Source: Alcanivorax sp. S6407
GTDB taxonomy: Bacteria; Pseudomonadota; Gammaproteobacteria; Pseudomonadales; Alcanivoracaceae
DNA: 64,000 nt
Assembly: GCF_023016115.1 (NCBI RefSeq)
Contig: NZ_JALKBH010000009.1
Span: forward strand, 1 to 64,000
Direction: 5' to 3'
Shown here one piece after another: positions 50,008 to 61,194 of the stretch (position 1 is its first letter; the number at the start of each line of letters is the position of its first letter). The notes beneath the pieces are model-generated. The model was not told the DNA's origin and ran no database searches. It saw nothing but the letters and a program-made list of their open reading frames with translations. The position numbers were made by a program, and so were the translations under genes.

Positions 50008-50388
50008 TCAGAAGTTGGAAATCAGCTTGTCGGAGGCACCCAGCGCGGAACCGCGTCGCTGCATGAACAGCTCTTCCACCACAAAATTCATGGCCGGATC
50101 CGCCAGTCGCAGAGATACCTGCACCTGCTCCACGTCCGCGCTGAGCCGCAACAGGATGGAACCGGACAGCAACGCACTGCCTTCACCGGTCACCTCGGCG
50201 CTGTCCACCAGCACAGCCCGCTCATTATTCTTGTCCATATAGCGCACAACCAGCTGCACCTGCCCGGAAGCGCCAGCCACACGCACCCAGGAAGCCACAT
50301 TGAATTCGGCCTCCCATTGCCTTGCCTGACTCGGGCGCCCTTCGGCCCAGATCCGTGATGGTACCTTGGCGATGAATTTTTCTATCAT
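50008..50388 (-). CDS. Hypothetical beta-rich protein
   Basis: This 126-residue protein reads like a beta-rich single domain (ASGQVQLVVRYMDKN, VEQVQVSLRLADP) with no signal peptide and no recognised motif. Its start region has no strong ribosome site, but length, codon use and clean boundaries support a real gene. It converges on the small sigma54-linked gene. Confidence 0.55.
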   Translation of the reverse strand: MIEKFIAKVPSRIWAEGRPSQARQWEAEFNVASWVRVAGASGQVQLVVRYMDKNNERAVLVDSAEVTGEGSALLSGSILLRLSADVEQVQVSLRLADPAMNFVVEELFMQRRGSALGASDKLISNF

Positions 50389-50676
50389 TCTTGTCTCTCT
50401 GTCTCACGACCCCTGAATATGAACCTCACACGCCAGGACTTCTACAGCCCTTTCTTGCCAGTGTACGCATGAGAAAAAATCCCGACTATGCGGGGTTTGG
50501 CTTACTGACTTTGATGGATATCACACCTTGAAGCATGGCCACCATCAGCCATCTGTATAATTGTCTGACAAACAAGACACCTCTCTCGCACAAACCCTCT
50601 TACTCTTCTTCTCACGCAGCGCCAATTTACCGCTGCACTTTTTCTTACACCGGACAAATTTAAGGAAGCATGCATC
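50389..50676. other. Gap upstream of the phasin-like gene
   Basis: No gene. On the minus strand 50472-50500 folds into a weak terminator-like hairpin (CCCG, CATAGT, CGGG) followed by TTTTTT. A perfect -10-like TATAAT is at 50556-50561 on the plus strand but has no good -35 partner at 17 bp. Confidence 0.4.
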
Positions 50677-51105
50677 ATGGGCGAGCTGAAAGATCTGCGT
50701 GAACAAAGCGAAACTCTGGTTAACCGTGCCAAGGAACTGGGCAACAAGCTGTACCTGGCCAGCCTGGGTGCCTATGACAAGGCCGAAGAAAACTCTGAAG
50801 AACTGCTGAACAAGTACGTTGCTGCTGGCACCGAAGCATTCGGCGAAGAAGCCGAGGGCAAGCCGAAGGCCCTGCTGGCCGGTCGTGGCGCCCTGCTGGC
50901 TGCTCGCGAACTGCTGGACAGCGCTCCGGAAAAGCGTCAGGCGTTCTACGAAAAGCTGGTAGCTGCTGGCAAGCAAGAGCGCGGCGAGAAAGCTGAAGCC
51001 ACCAACGAATTCGTGCTGGCCGGCTTTGGTGCCGTTGCCACCGCACGTGAAGAAGGCGAGAAACTGTTCAACGAACTGGTTTCTGCCGGTCAGAACCGTA
51101 GCTGA
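50677..51105 (+). CDS. Phasin-like granule-associated protein with three repeats
   Basis: This 142-residue, Ala/Glu/Lys-rich, mostly helical protein has three copies of one motif: residues 25-51 (LYLASLGAYDKA, then YVAAG), 65-98 (ALLAGRGALLAA, then LVAAG) and 112-138 (FVLAGFGAVATA, then LVSAG). The third closely matches the PhaF/PhaI phasin motif (LAGLGAxxKA...LV.AG), so a role at lipid or polyhydroxyalkanoate inclusion surfaces is likely. No PHA synthase gene lies nearby; wax-ester or triacylglycerol inclusions are possible in this host. A strong terminator follows. Confidence 0.75.
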   Translation: MGELKDLREQSETLVNRAKELGNKLYLASLGAYDKAEENSEELLNKYVAAGTEAFGEEAEGKPKALLAGRGALLAARELLDSAPEKRQAFYEKLVAAGKQERGEKAEATNEFVLAGFGAVATAREEGEKLFNELVSAGQNRS

Positions 51106-51137
51106 TTCTGAATCCTTTTTGTTGTTACTCTCCTTTT

Positions 51138-51164
51138 GGGGGCCTTCTTGGCCCCCTTTCTTTT
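51138..51164 (+). terminator. Terminator after the phasin gene
   Basis: GGGGGCC, TTCTT and GGCCCCC (51138-51156) are followed by tttcttttg. Confidence 0.85.
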
Positions 51165-51179
51165 GGGCCGCTTCGCGGC

Positions 51180-51229
51180 TGCAACATGCTTCATGCAACA
51201 AGCAGCACGCTACTCGCAACTCGCTCCTG
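51180..51229. repeat. Degenerate heptamer tract after the phasin terminator
   Basis: atgcttc, atgcaac, aagcagc, acgctac, tcgcaac, tcgctcc: degenerate 7-bp units of the CGCAACA/CGCTTCA type, single-armed. Confidence 0.65.
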
Positions 51230-51360
51230 AAATAGCCGACTGACCGCTCCTGTCGACCAATTGAGACAGGAACTGTCCCTTTCTACCCTGTACAGCCTTT
51301 ACCCCGCGGCGCTAAGTTATTCTCTGAATAACAACACAATACATCGCTACGAGAGAGATC

Positions 51361-52698
51361 ATGGCTGAGCAGCGCCGTCGCAAACGCCCCACCACCACTA
51401 CCGGGCGACTTTTCCGCCTTACCGGTATGACCACTTCCATTGCCACCCGCGTGGCTGGCCATCAGGTCAAGGGCCTGTTCCAGTCGGACAGCGCCAGGGC
51501 CGCTGACCGGGAAAAGCTGATGCAGCATATTGGCAAGGAAGTGGCCGCCACCCTTGGGGAAATGAAGGGTGCGGTGATGAAGGTTGGGCAGATTGCCTCG
51601 CAGATGCAGGACATCCTGCCGCGGGAAATCAGCGAGCAACTCAAGGTGCTGCAGAATGCCTCCGCCCCCATGCCGTTTCACGTGATTCGCCGCCAGCTGG
51701 AGCGCGAACTGCAAGGCAGCATCGACGAACGATTTGCCCACTTCGAGGAAACCCCCTTCGCTGCTGCCTCCATCGGCCAGGTGCACCGCGCCACCACCCT
51801 GGACGGCGACGAGGTGGTAGTGAAAGTACAGTATCCGGCGGTGAAGGAGTCCATCGATTCCGACATGAAGCATCTGCGTCGCATCCTCCGTCTGGGCAGC
51901 CTCCTGAAAGTGGACGAAGCCGCCCTGGACGGGGTGTTCCGGGAGATTCGAAACCAGCTGGAAGAAGAGCTCAATTACCACCAGGAAGCCATCAACCTGA
52001 ACCAGTTCCGGGAGTTCCACCAGCACCAGCCGTGGCTGGTGATCCCCTCTGTGTACGATCAGCTTTCCAGCGAAAAGGTGCTTACCCTGAGCCTGGAAAC
52101 GGGCACCCCACTGGAACAGGCCAACGCACAGAACGGTTTTGACCAGGCCACCCGCAACCTGCTGGGAGAGCGACTGTTTGACGCCATCGGCGAGCAGATC
52201 TTTCGCTTTCGCACCGTGCACTGCGATCCGCACCCCGGCAATTTTGCCTTCCGTCCCGACGGCAGCATTGTCATGTATGACTTTGGCGCGGTAAAACGCC
52301 TGCCCGGCGAAGACGCAGACCTGCTGCGACGCATCGTGCAGACCGCCCTGCAGCAAGACTGGCAGCAGCTGGACCGCCTGCTGCAGACGCTGGGCGCACG
52401 CAAGCAGGATGGGGAGGTAAGCGACCAGTTCTACGCCACCTGGATCGAGATGTTACTGCGCGCCTTCTCCAGTGAACCGTTTGATTTTGCCAACTCGCAG
52501 CTGCACACCGACATCATGAAGCAGGTGCGTAAAACGCCTCTGGAGCAGATGATGAAGTTCCAGCCTTCACCACGCTCCCTGCTCATCGAACGGGTGGTCA
52601 GCGGCCACTACTGGACGCTGATGAACCTGGGGGTCAATGCGGCCTTCCGGCCCAATCTGGAAAAGGCCCTCGGCGAAGGAAAACGTGCCGGGGGCTGA
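51361..52698 (+). CDS. ABC1/UbiB-family atypical kinase
   Basis: This 445-residue protein has the ABC1/ADCK signature: KxGQ (GAVMKVGQIAS), AAASIGQV, VQYP, CDPHPGNF and DFGAVKR. The UbiB family supports ubiquinone synthesis, but the true ubiB sits with ubiE/ubiJ elsewhere, so this is likely a paralogue of unknown role. The ATG has GAGAGATC upstream. A heptamer tract starts about 8 bp after the stop. Confidence 0.82.
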   Translation: MAEQRRRKRPTTTTGRLFRLTGMTTSIATRVAGHQVKGLFQSDSARAADREKLMQHIGKEVAATLGEMKGAVMKVGQIASQMQDILPREISEQLKVLQNASAPMPFHVIRRQLERELQGSIDERFAHFEETPFAAASIGQVHRATTLDGDEVVVKVQYPAVKESIDSDMKHLRRILRLGSLLKVDEAALDGVFREIRNQLEEELNYHQEAINLNQFREFHQHQPWLVIPSVYDQLSSEKVLTLSLETGTPLEQANAQNGFDQATRNLLGERLFDAIGEQIFRFRTVHCDPHPGNFAFRPDGSIVMYDFGAVKRLPGEDADLLRRIVQTALQQDWQQLDRLLQTLGARKQDGEVSDQFYATWIEMLLRAFSSEPFDFANSQLHTDIMKQVRKTPLEQMMKFQPSPRSLLIERVVSGHYWTLMNLGVNAAFRPNLEKALGEGKRAGG

Positions 52699-52705
52699 TT
52701 GAGGT

Positions 52706-53010
52706 GCGGCCAGACGCCAGATGCCCGATGCCTGACGCTCGCCCCTCCCCTGCCCCCAAAAAAGGTTCATCGCGGGTTTGCGGGAAGCTGCTGCTCCAGC
52801 GCTTTACTCCACCCTGAGTGAGATTGATGCCATGGGGGACAGCTTGCGGAAGAAGGGGGTTATGATCCCGGGTTTTGTTCGCCCCTCCAGAGGGGCTGCT
52901 AAAACGAGGACAGCAGCACTCCGCAATTCGCGCTCAGTGAACCCTGTGACCTCTGTGGTAAATCCGATTTTGATCTTTGCGTGTTGCGTGTTGCATGAAG
53001 CGTGCTGCGG
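52706..53010. repeat. Intergenic block of three repeat tracts
   Basis: The 390-bp gap between the UbiB-like gene and the OMP has no gene. It holds ccagacg, ccagatg, cccgatg, cctgacg (52706-52740); a cctgtg/cctctgtg tract at 52931-52963; and gtgttgc, gtgttgc, atgaagc units (52977-53010). The middle (about 52760-52920) has nothing recognisable. Confidence 0.7.
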
Positions 53011-53026
53011 CCGCAGAGCGGCAAAA

Positions 53027-53060
53027 AAAGCCCGGCCACCTTGTGGTGGCCGGGCTTGTT
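53027..53060 (-). terminator. Terminator after the OMP gene
   Basis: On the minus strand AAGCCCGGCCACC, ACAA and GGTGGCCGGGCTTTTTTT form a strong hairpin about 30 bp past the stop of the OMP gene. Confidence 0.88.
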
Positions 53061-53088
53061 AACACGAGCTTGCGAGAAACCGTCACCA

Positions 53089-53640
53089 TTAGAAGGCTGA
53101 ACGCAGCCCCACACTGATACCGGAAATCTCCTCCTCATCCGTATCGATATAGCGCATGTACTCCAGATTGGCGCCGAGCGTGTCGGTGATATTCACATCC
53201 AGGCCGGCACCAAAGGACTCATCCTCGAAATTTTCGCTGTCACTGAACGAGTAGTTCACACCCGCCAACTCGCCCTCGGCAGACACTGTCCCCTTCGCCT
53301 TGGTGTAACCACCAATCACGTACGGGCGCACGGTTTCACTGATCGGCACGCCAAGCTTCAGGTAACCGCCATAAAGGTGATCCAGCTCGAAATCGGCGAT
53401 TCCCTGAGAATCTTCATCCAGCCCCACACCCCCACGGGCCTCCAGGGCAAGAAACTCGGAAAGCTCAAACCCGGCGCTCACTGTCGCCGCATCAATCTTC
53501 AGGGTATCCGTGTCGAATTCTTCATTGTCGTACTGAATCTGGCTGTAATTGCCGCCAATATACGGGCCTGCGGCCCAGGCGACTGGCGCCACCAACAGCG
53601 AACCGGACAACATCAGTGCTCCTCGCATCATGACTTTCAT
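53089..53640 (-). CDS. Outer-membrane beta-barrel protein
   Basis: This 183-residue protein has a signal peptide (MKVMMRGALMLSGSLLVAPVAWA), then alternating hydrophobic/polar strands of an OmpA-like eight-stranded barrel, and ends in Phe (VGLRSAF), the BAM recognition signature. The ATG at 53640 follows AAAGGAG. Function is unknown. The acidic loops (DEEEISG, DNEEFDTDT) suit a marine host. Its 5' side faces a histidine kinase gene on the other strand. Confidence 0.8.
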   Translation of the reverse strand: MKVMMRGALMLSGSLLVAPVAWAAGPYIGGNYSQIQYDNEEFDTDTLKIDAATVSAGFELSEFLALEARGGVGLDEDSQGIADFELDHLYGGYLKLGVPISETVRPYVIGGYTKAKGTVSAEGELAGVNYSFSDSENFEDESFGAGLDVNITDTLGANLEYMRYIDTDEEEISGISVGLRSAF

Positions 53641-53847
53641 TCGAGACTCCTTTTCCAATTAAGTCAGATATTTCGAGATGCGGTCAGGCGCAATGTTCCT
53701 GTTATTCCGGTAAATTCTGTAAAATCAGGTCAGGTTCCGGTTCCACCGCCGCCGAAAACGGTAAGAACAGGCGGCCACCGTGGCACCCGAGGTTCCAGCA
53801 ACCCCTGACCAGACAGGTCCACATAACAGCAAATAACAGGATCGGGA

Positions 53848-56268
<2,421 letters not shown>

Positions 56269-56273
56269 CACGC

Positions 56274-57668
56274 TCAGTCTGCACGCAGACTCGTCAGCAG
56301 ACTGTCCACCAGCCGCTCCAGATCATTGAGGTTGGCACAACGGTGAGCCACCCTGCAGTGCGGCAGATAGCTGGCCATGACCGCATCGCCACTGTTCCAC
56401 TGACGGCGTGCTTCCGGATTCAGCCACCAGACCTGCTTGGCCCGTCGGCGAATCTGCCCCAGAAGCTCGGCCCGTTCCGGCAGGTAGTTATTGCGTGCAT
56501 CACCGAGAATAATCACCGTGGTATGGCGATCCAGCTCTCGCTCGCAGCGGCCCAGAAAATCCTCCAGCATGGCCCCGTAATCCGTACCACTACCGGATAA
56601 ACGATCCAGCACCCTGCCTACAGCCACATCCGGCGGATAGCGCTGAAAATCGTCACTGATTTCATCGAACTGCGAGGCAAAGGCAAAGCTGCGAACCCGC
56701 GGCAGCACATCATTGAGCGCGTAGAGAAACTGCAACAGAAAGCGGGCGGCATCACTGACCGAACTGGACACATCACAGATCACCATGACCCGGCTTTTGT
56801 GCGGCGGCTTGCGCCGCCACACCAGTGACACAGGCACCCCGTCATGGCGGATACTGCGACCAAGGGTGCGGCGGGCATCCAGCTGTCCGCGTTTCGCCAC
56901 CTTCAGGCGCCGCTGGTGGGCGCTGGCCAGCCGACGGGCCATCCTGCGCACCAGTGTCTTCACCTCGTTAAACTCACGCAGATCCCGGAAGGCCACCTGG
57001 CGCATGGTCTGCTCGCGAAGCTCTCGCCCCTTTGCCGCACCATGCAGCAGGAATTGTCGACGCACCAGACTGGCGGCCTGCTCGCGAACCTGACTGCGCC
57101 ACTCCCGCAAGCTATCGGCGCGGGCTTCGTCCGCCGCACTGCCCTGAGCAAGCTGCAATACGCGATCATCCACCGCCCCCATGCCCATATTCATCAACAG
57201 CCGGCGGGTATAGAGCCCCTGCTGGGTCATCACCTCCATCCGGGTGAAATCCATGCCCGCCGCCGCCTCGGCCATGCGCTGCTGCAACTGCTCTGCACTG
57301 GAAGACAGCAAGGCATTGAGTTCCGCGCCCTCCTGCTCACCGGGGCTCCCCTCCAGGCCATCACCATCAGCGGAATCCAGTGCCGGGGGCATTCCTGAAG
57401 ACCCGGCCTCCGCTCCCGCAGCGTCACCCTCCTGCTCCTGTTGCCCCTGAGGATGCCCCTCGAAATAACGCTCAAAGGTGGTCTCAAAAGCGGCCCGGTG
57501 CTGCTCTTCCTTGACCAGGCTGACCGCCAACGCATCATGAAACCGCTGCCGTGAGTCATACCCCACCAGCGCCACCGCCTGCATGGCGATGGCCGCCTCA
57601 TCCGGGGAAACTCGCAATCCCGCCCCACGCAGCGCCTGAACAAATTCCGACAGTCGGCGGGACAGCAT
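56274..57668 (-). CDS. VWA (CoxE-like) protein paired with MoxR
   Basis: This 464-residue protein ends in a VWA domain with MIDAS-like VICDVSSSVSD; the N-terminal half is helical with a Gly/Glu/Gln-rich stretch about 80-125. Overlaps the MoxR gene (TGATG). MoxR/VWA pairs generally chaperone metal-centre assembly or complex maturation. The target is not in the window. Confidence 0.87.
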   Translation of the reverse strand: MLSRRLSEFVQALRGAGLRVSPDEAAIAMQAVALVGYDSRQRFHDALAVSLVKEEQHRAAFETTFERYFEGHPQGQQEQEGDAAGAEAGSSGMPPALDSADGDGLEGSPGEQEGAELNALLSSSAEQLQQRMAEAAAGMDFTRMEVMTQQGLYTRRLLMNMGMGAVDDRVLQLAQGSAADEARADSLREWRSQVREQAASLVRRQFLLHGAAKGRELREQTMRQVAFRDLREFNEVKTLVRRMARRLASAHQRRLKVAKRGQLDARRTLGRSIRHDGVPVSLVWRRKPPHKSRVMVICDVSSSVSDAARFLLQFLYALNDVLPRVRSFAFASQFDEISDDFQRYPPDVAVGRVLDRLSGSGTDYGAMLEDFLGRCERELDRHTTVIILGDARNNYLPERAELLGQIRRRAKQVWWLNPEARRQWNSGDAVMASYLPHCRVAHRCANLNDLERLVDSLLTSLRAD

Positions 57669-58597
57669 CAGCGCTTCCCGAACTTGCGCAACCAGGCAGG
57701 CAACAACTCCCGGGCCAGGGTCACATCCTGCTCGGTTTTCAACACCAGGTTGAGCGTGTCCGCCACCATGGCCTGATCAAGACTGTCCGCATGCAGCAAC
57801 ACCAGCGCCCGGGCCCAGTCCAGGGTCTCGGAAATCGCCGGCAGCTTTTTCATTTCCTGCTCGCGCAGGTATTGGATAAAGGCCACCAGCTGCTCACGCA
57901 GTTCGGCCTCAAGCTCCGGCACCCGGGCCGCCACAATTGCTGCCTCATGGCTCGCTTCCGGGTAGGGGATATAGAGATGCAGACAACGCCGCTTGAGCGC
58001 ATCAGAAAGCTCACGCTGGTCGTTACTGGTAAGCAACACCAAGGGTTGATGGCGAGCCTTGACCGTTCCCATCTCGGGTATGGAAATCTGGAAATCGGAC
58101 AGCAGCTCGAGCAGGAAGGCCTCGAACTCCTGATCCGCCTTGTCGATTTCGTCGATTAGCAATACCGCGGGCTCCTCGCTGCGCAGGGCCTGCAGCAACG
58201 GGCGCGGCTCCAGAAAGGTCTCACTGTAGAAAGCCTCGCCCAGATCGCCCAGCCTGGACATGCTGGCCTCAAGGCTATCGGTATCCGCCAGCATGCCGCC
58301 TAACTTGTCTCGCAGCAGCTGGGTATAGAGCAGCTGCTTGCCGTATTTCCATTCATACAGCGCGCGACTTTCATCCAGCCCTTCGTAGCACTGCAGACGA
58401 ATCAGCGGCGCCTCCAGAAAGGCCGCCGCGGCCTTGGCCAACTCGGTCTTGCCGACCCCGGGCGGCCCTTCCACCAGCACCGGCTTGTGCAACTGGGCCG
58501 CCAGATAGATCGCCAGGGCAATCTGGTCACTACAGATATAACCCTGCTCGGCAAAATTGCGGGTAATGTCTTCTACGGAATCAATACGAGTCTTCAT
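57668..58597 (-). CDS. MoxR-family AAA+ ATPase
   Basis: This 309-residue AAA+ protein has Walker A GPPGVGKTELAK, Walker B VLLIDEIDKAD, and sensor-like LLTSNDQREL. It precedes the VWA gene with start/stop overlap, a classic MoxR-CoxE two-gene unit. Function is inferred only from the family. Confidence 0.9.
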   Translation of the reverse strand: MKTRIDSVEDITRNFAEQGYICSDQIALAIYLAAQLHKPVLVEGPPGVGKTELAKAAAAFLEAPLIRLQCYEGLDESRALYEWKYGKQLLYTQLLRDKLGGMLADTDSLEASMSRLGDLGEAFYSETFLEPRPLLQALRSEEPAVLLIDEIDKADQEFEAFLLELLSDFQISIPEMGTVKARHQPLVLLTSNDQRELSDALKRRCLHLYIPYPEASHEAAIVAARVPELEAELREQLVAFIQYLREQEMKKLPAISETLDWARALVLLHADSLDQAMVADTLNLVLKTEQDVTLARELLPAWLRKFGKR

Positions 58598-58769
58598 GAA
58601 GGCTCCTGCACTGGAACCTTAAAGACTACCTGAGTCGCAGCCCGACAGACACGGGCTGAAGCGACAACGGCATGTCGGCACCTGCCCGGACATAAAAAGA
58701 AATGACCAGAGATGAAAAAAGGAATGAAAGGGCATGTAAACGCCAGCGGGAAGGACGCCGGGCAGAATA

Positions 58770-59138
58770 TCAATGCAGAGTGATATTGTCCGCCAGCACC
58801 AGCGGGGCAATATCCTGAACCTCTTCCAGTACCGGCTCGCCATCCACGCTGCTCACATCATAGCGCGCAGAGTGCACTTCACCGTCAATCAGATCAGGAA
58901 TGGCATCCAGGAAGGCATCCACATGTTCGGAGCCAAAGTGGACTTCCAGCGCATCCAGGCTGCTCCACTGCTGCCACACCATGATCACCCGCGGCTCGTC
59001 TGCCTGCACATACACCTCATAGGACAGACAGCCCGGCTCTTTGCGGGAGGCACTGGCCAGCGCCTGCACCAGATCCAGCGCAACTGGCTGCTGGTCTGCC
59101 TTGATGGGAAACGAGCCTTTGACAATGATCATGGACAT
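58770..59138 (-). CDS. Antibiotic biosynthesis monooxygenase (ABM) domain protein
   Basis: This 122-residue protein has the ABM fold (IIVKGSFPIKAD, ASRKEPGCLSYEVYVQADEPRVIMVWQQWSSLDALEVHF), related to YgiN quinol monooxygenases and dimeric ferredoxin-like proteins. A C-terminal extension (about 95-122) is less typical. Function is unknown. Confidence 0.8.
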   Translation of the reverse strand: MSMIIVKGSFPIKADQQPVALDLVQALASASRKEPGCLSYEVYVQADEPRVIMVWQQWSSLDALEVHFGSEHVDAFLDAIPDLIDGEVHSARYDVSSVDGEPVLEEVQDIAPLVLADNITLH

Positions 59139-59212
59139 GAAAAGGGGAACCGCTGCAGGAAAACGACCATTGTAGCATATTTTTCATCCTCCTGCCGGCC
59201 CCACGGTCTGCC

Positions 59213-59890
59213 TCAGTCGCAGAAGCGTACCGACTCCTGCAGTGGCGCCCGGCCCACCCGGGTGTTGTTGGCCTCGATTTCAGGATCCTCGTAGCCGAAA
59301 CTGATCCCCAGCACGATGGCGGTACTGTCCGGAATACCCAGAATCTCACGCACATCCGCAGGATAGTAGCGCATGCTGCCCTGGGCGCAGGCTCCGAGGC
59401 CATAGGCACTCATGGTCAGCAGCAGTGACTGGATGTACATACCCACATCAAGGGCCACAGTCACCCCGAACGCCTTGTCCATGCCAATAAAGGCCACATG
59501 AGGGGCATCAAACAGCTGGAAGTTGCGCAGCTCGGCACGGCGACGCCCTTCGCGATCTTCCCGGGCGATGCCCATGCTGCCGTAAAGCGCCATGGCGCAA
59601 TCTACCTGGCGATCCCGGTAGACGCCTTCAAAGCGCGGCAGGCTGTCATAGTCAGGCTCGAAGGGCACCCCACGGCTGACCTTATCCACCATGCGCTCGC
59701 GCAGGACGTCACGGGACTGACCGCTGGCTACCCACACCTGCCAGGGCTGGATATTGCAATTGGAGGGCGCATGTTGCGCCAGGGAAAACACCTCTTCCAG
59801 TACAGCCTGCGGCACGGGCTTGTCGAGAAAACCGCGCACTGAACGGCGCTGCTTGAGGGCATCGGCAAGGGTAATGGAATCGGCGTTCAT
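59213..59890 (-). CDS. Nitroreductase-family FMN enzyme
   Basis: This 225-residue oxidoreductase has RRSVRGFLDKPV near the N-terminus, APSNCNIQPWQVWV, and LLTMSAYGLGACAQGS, the FMN-binding nitroreductase pattern. GGAG is six bases before the ATG at 59890. Substrate unknown; likely aromatic nitro compounds or quinones. Confidence 0.9.
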   Translation of the reverse strand: MNADSITLADALKQRRSVRGFLDKPVPQAVLEEVFSLAQHAPSNCNIQPWQVWVASGQSRDVLRERMVDKVSRGVPFEPDYDSLPRFEGVYRDRQVDCAMALYGSMGIAREDREGRRRAELRNFQLFDAPHVAFIGMDKAFGVTVALDVGMYIQSLLLTMSAYGLGACAQGSMRYYPADVREILGIPDSTAIVLGISFGYEDPEIEANNTRVGRAPLQESVRFCD

Positions 59891-60014
59891 GAAAGGCTCC
59901 TGACTGCATGGCAACGAACGGACTGGCAAATCATGCCAGTGCTGCAGTCTAGCGAGACAGGAGCCACCGGGCGATGACAGGAACGCTCACCCCCATGGAC
60001 TTTGGAAAAACCGC

Positions 60015-60332
60015 TCAGGAAGCCTTGAGCATGGCCTCACAGATCTGGTCGATGATCGGCTCGGCACCATCCAGACGCCCCTCAAAGCCCTGCACCCCCA
60101 GGCGGGTGGCACAATCCGGACAGAGAATGGTAAACACCAGTTCACCACCCTGGCTGGGTGCCGGCAACACCGCCCACTGCTCCTGGCGGGCACGCTGGCC
60201 GATCCGGTGGTAATAATCGAGGTTAATCTGCCCGCCCGGCTCAAAATCGAACGTGGTGGGGCAGCGGCTGCAATTGAGCCACATGTCGTACAACGCCGCA
60301 GCGTCGTAGGGATCCCTTGAATCGAATGCCAT
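60015..60332 (-). CDS. Small uncharacterised protein with two Cys pairs
   Basis: This 105-residue protein (from the ATG at 60332, AGGAGG upstream) has paired cysteines CSRC and CPDC about 50 residues apart, possibly one zinc site. No family is recognised. It neighbours the nitroreductase. Confidence 0.6.
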   Translation of the reverse strand: MAFDSRDPYDAAALYDMWLNCSRCPTTFDFEPGGQINLDYYHRIGQRARQEQWAVLPAPSQGGELVFTILCPDCATRLGVQGFEGRLDGAEPIIDQICEAMLKAS

Positions 60333-60447
60333 TGCCACCTCCTGACTTGTGGCTCGCCTTCTTCCATGCGAGGGCGCACTCTTTAGACTGCCCTCTTATA
60401 GGGCATTCACGGGGCAAAACCCGTGACTCCAGTCACACTATAGCAGC

Positions 60448-61080
60448 TTATAGCCGTTCGCCTGAAGCCATGGCCCGGCCACCCAATACCAGCATCTGAA
60501 GCTGCAGCCGAGCATGCTCCGCCAGCACCCTGCGGGCAGCGGCACTGCTGTCGAGCATGGAAATCCCGGAACCAAACATGATCGCAATGGCCGCCTCTGC
60601 TTCCTGCTCTGCCGGCACCCCGACACCGCCCCGGGCCGCTACCGCCTGACGCACATCCTCGGCCAGCTCATCCACCAGCAGCTGCAACTCACGCTGGATA
60701 CGCAACCGATAACGATCATGGCTGCCCAGACGCTGCTGCACCAATAGACGAAAGTCGTTGCCATGCTCATTGAGGTAGCGCACAAAGCGAGACACGAGTT
60801 CATCCACCGCCTGGGCGGGGCCGATTTCGATCATGCTGCGACGCTCGTACTCCATGGCCGAACGAAGCCGGAAACAGCACGAGTCAATCAATGCCAGACC
60901 CAGTGCATCCATGTCAGGGAAGTGGTTATAAATGGAAGTGGCCGCCAGCCCGCATTCCCGCGCCACTTCCCTCAGGCCCAGGCTGTCCAGGCCGCGCCCA
61001 CCCTCCATCAGGGTGCGCGCCGCCGCCAGGATTCGCTCCCGGGTTTGCCGCTTCTGGCGTTGCCGCACTGTCTCTGCCAT
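60448..61080 (-). CDS. TetR-family repressor (FabR-like)
   Basis: This 210-residue protein has an N-terminal TetR HTH (LGLREVARECGLAATSIYNHFPDMDALGL) followed by a helical ligand domain resembling FabR (FVRYLNEHGNDFRLLVQQ). FabR controls unsaturated fatty acid genes by sensing acyl-CoA or acyl-ACP. It diverges from a fatty acyl reductase gene. The start at 61080 is chosen so that the palindrome at 61091 lies upstream, not inside the gene. Confidence 0.85.
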   Translation of the reverse strand: MAETVRQRQKRQTRERILAAARTLMEGGRGLDSLGLREVARECGLAATSIYNHFPDMDALGLALIDSCCFRLRSAMEYERRSMIEIGPAQAVDELVSRFVRYLNEHGNDFRLLVQQRLGSHDRYRLRIQRELQLLVDELAEDVRQAVAARGGVGVPAEQEAEAAIAIMFGSGISMLDSSAAARRVLAEHARLQLQMLVLGGRAMASGERL

Positions 61081-61109
61081 AACCGTACCACTAACAACTG
61101 TTAGGTTTA

Positions 61110-61139
61110 ATAATCCCATGAAATAGGTTCATATGGCAA
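61110..61139 (-). promoter_or_regulatory. Promoter of the TetR gene
   Basis: The minus strand shows TTGCCA (61139-61134), an 18-bp spacer and GATTAT (61115-61110), just upstream of O1. Confidence 0.5.
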
Positions 61140-61164
61140 CTACAAGCCGGTTACAAAACAACCT

Positions 61165-61194
61165 TTGACAAACAAGTGTTAGCTGAACGAGAAT
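61165..61194 (+). promoter_or_regulatory. Promoter of the fatty acyl reductase gene
   Basis: TTGACA (61165-61170), an 18-bp spacer and GAGAAT (61189-61194). O2 covers part of it. The leader of about 140 nt has no clear structure. Confidence 0.5.

Noticed and set aside
52778-53062. 94-codon plus-strand frame in the repeat-rich gap
   Set aside because: Runs through repeats and a terminator hairpin; composition is not protein-like.
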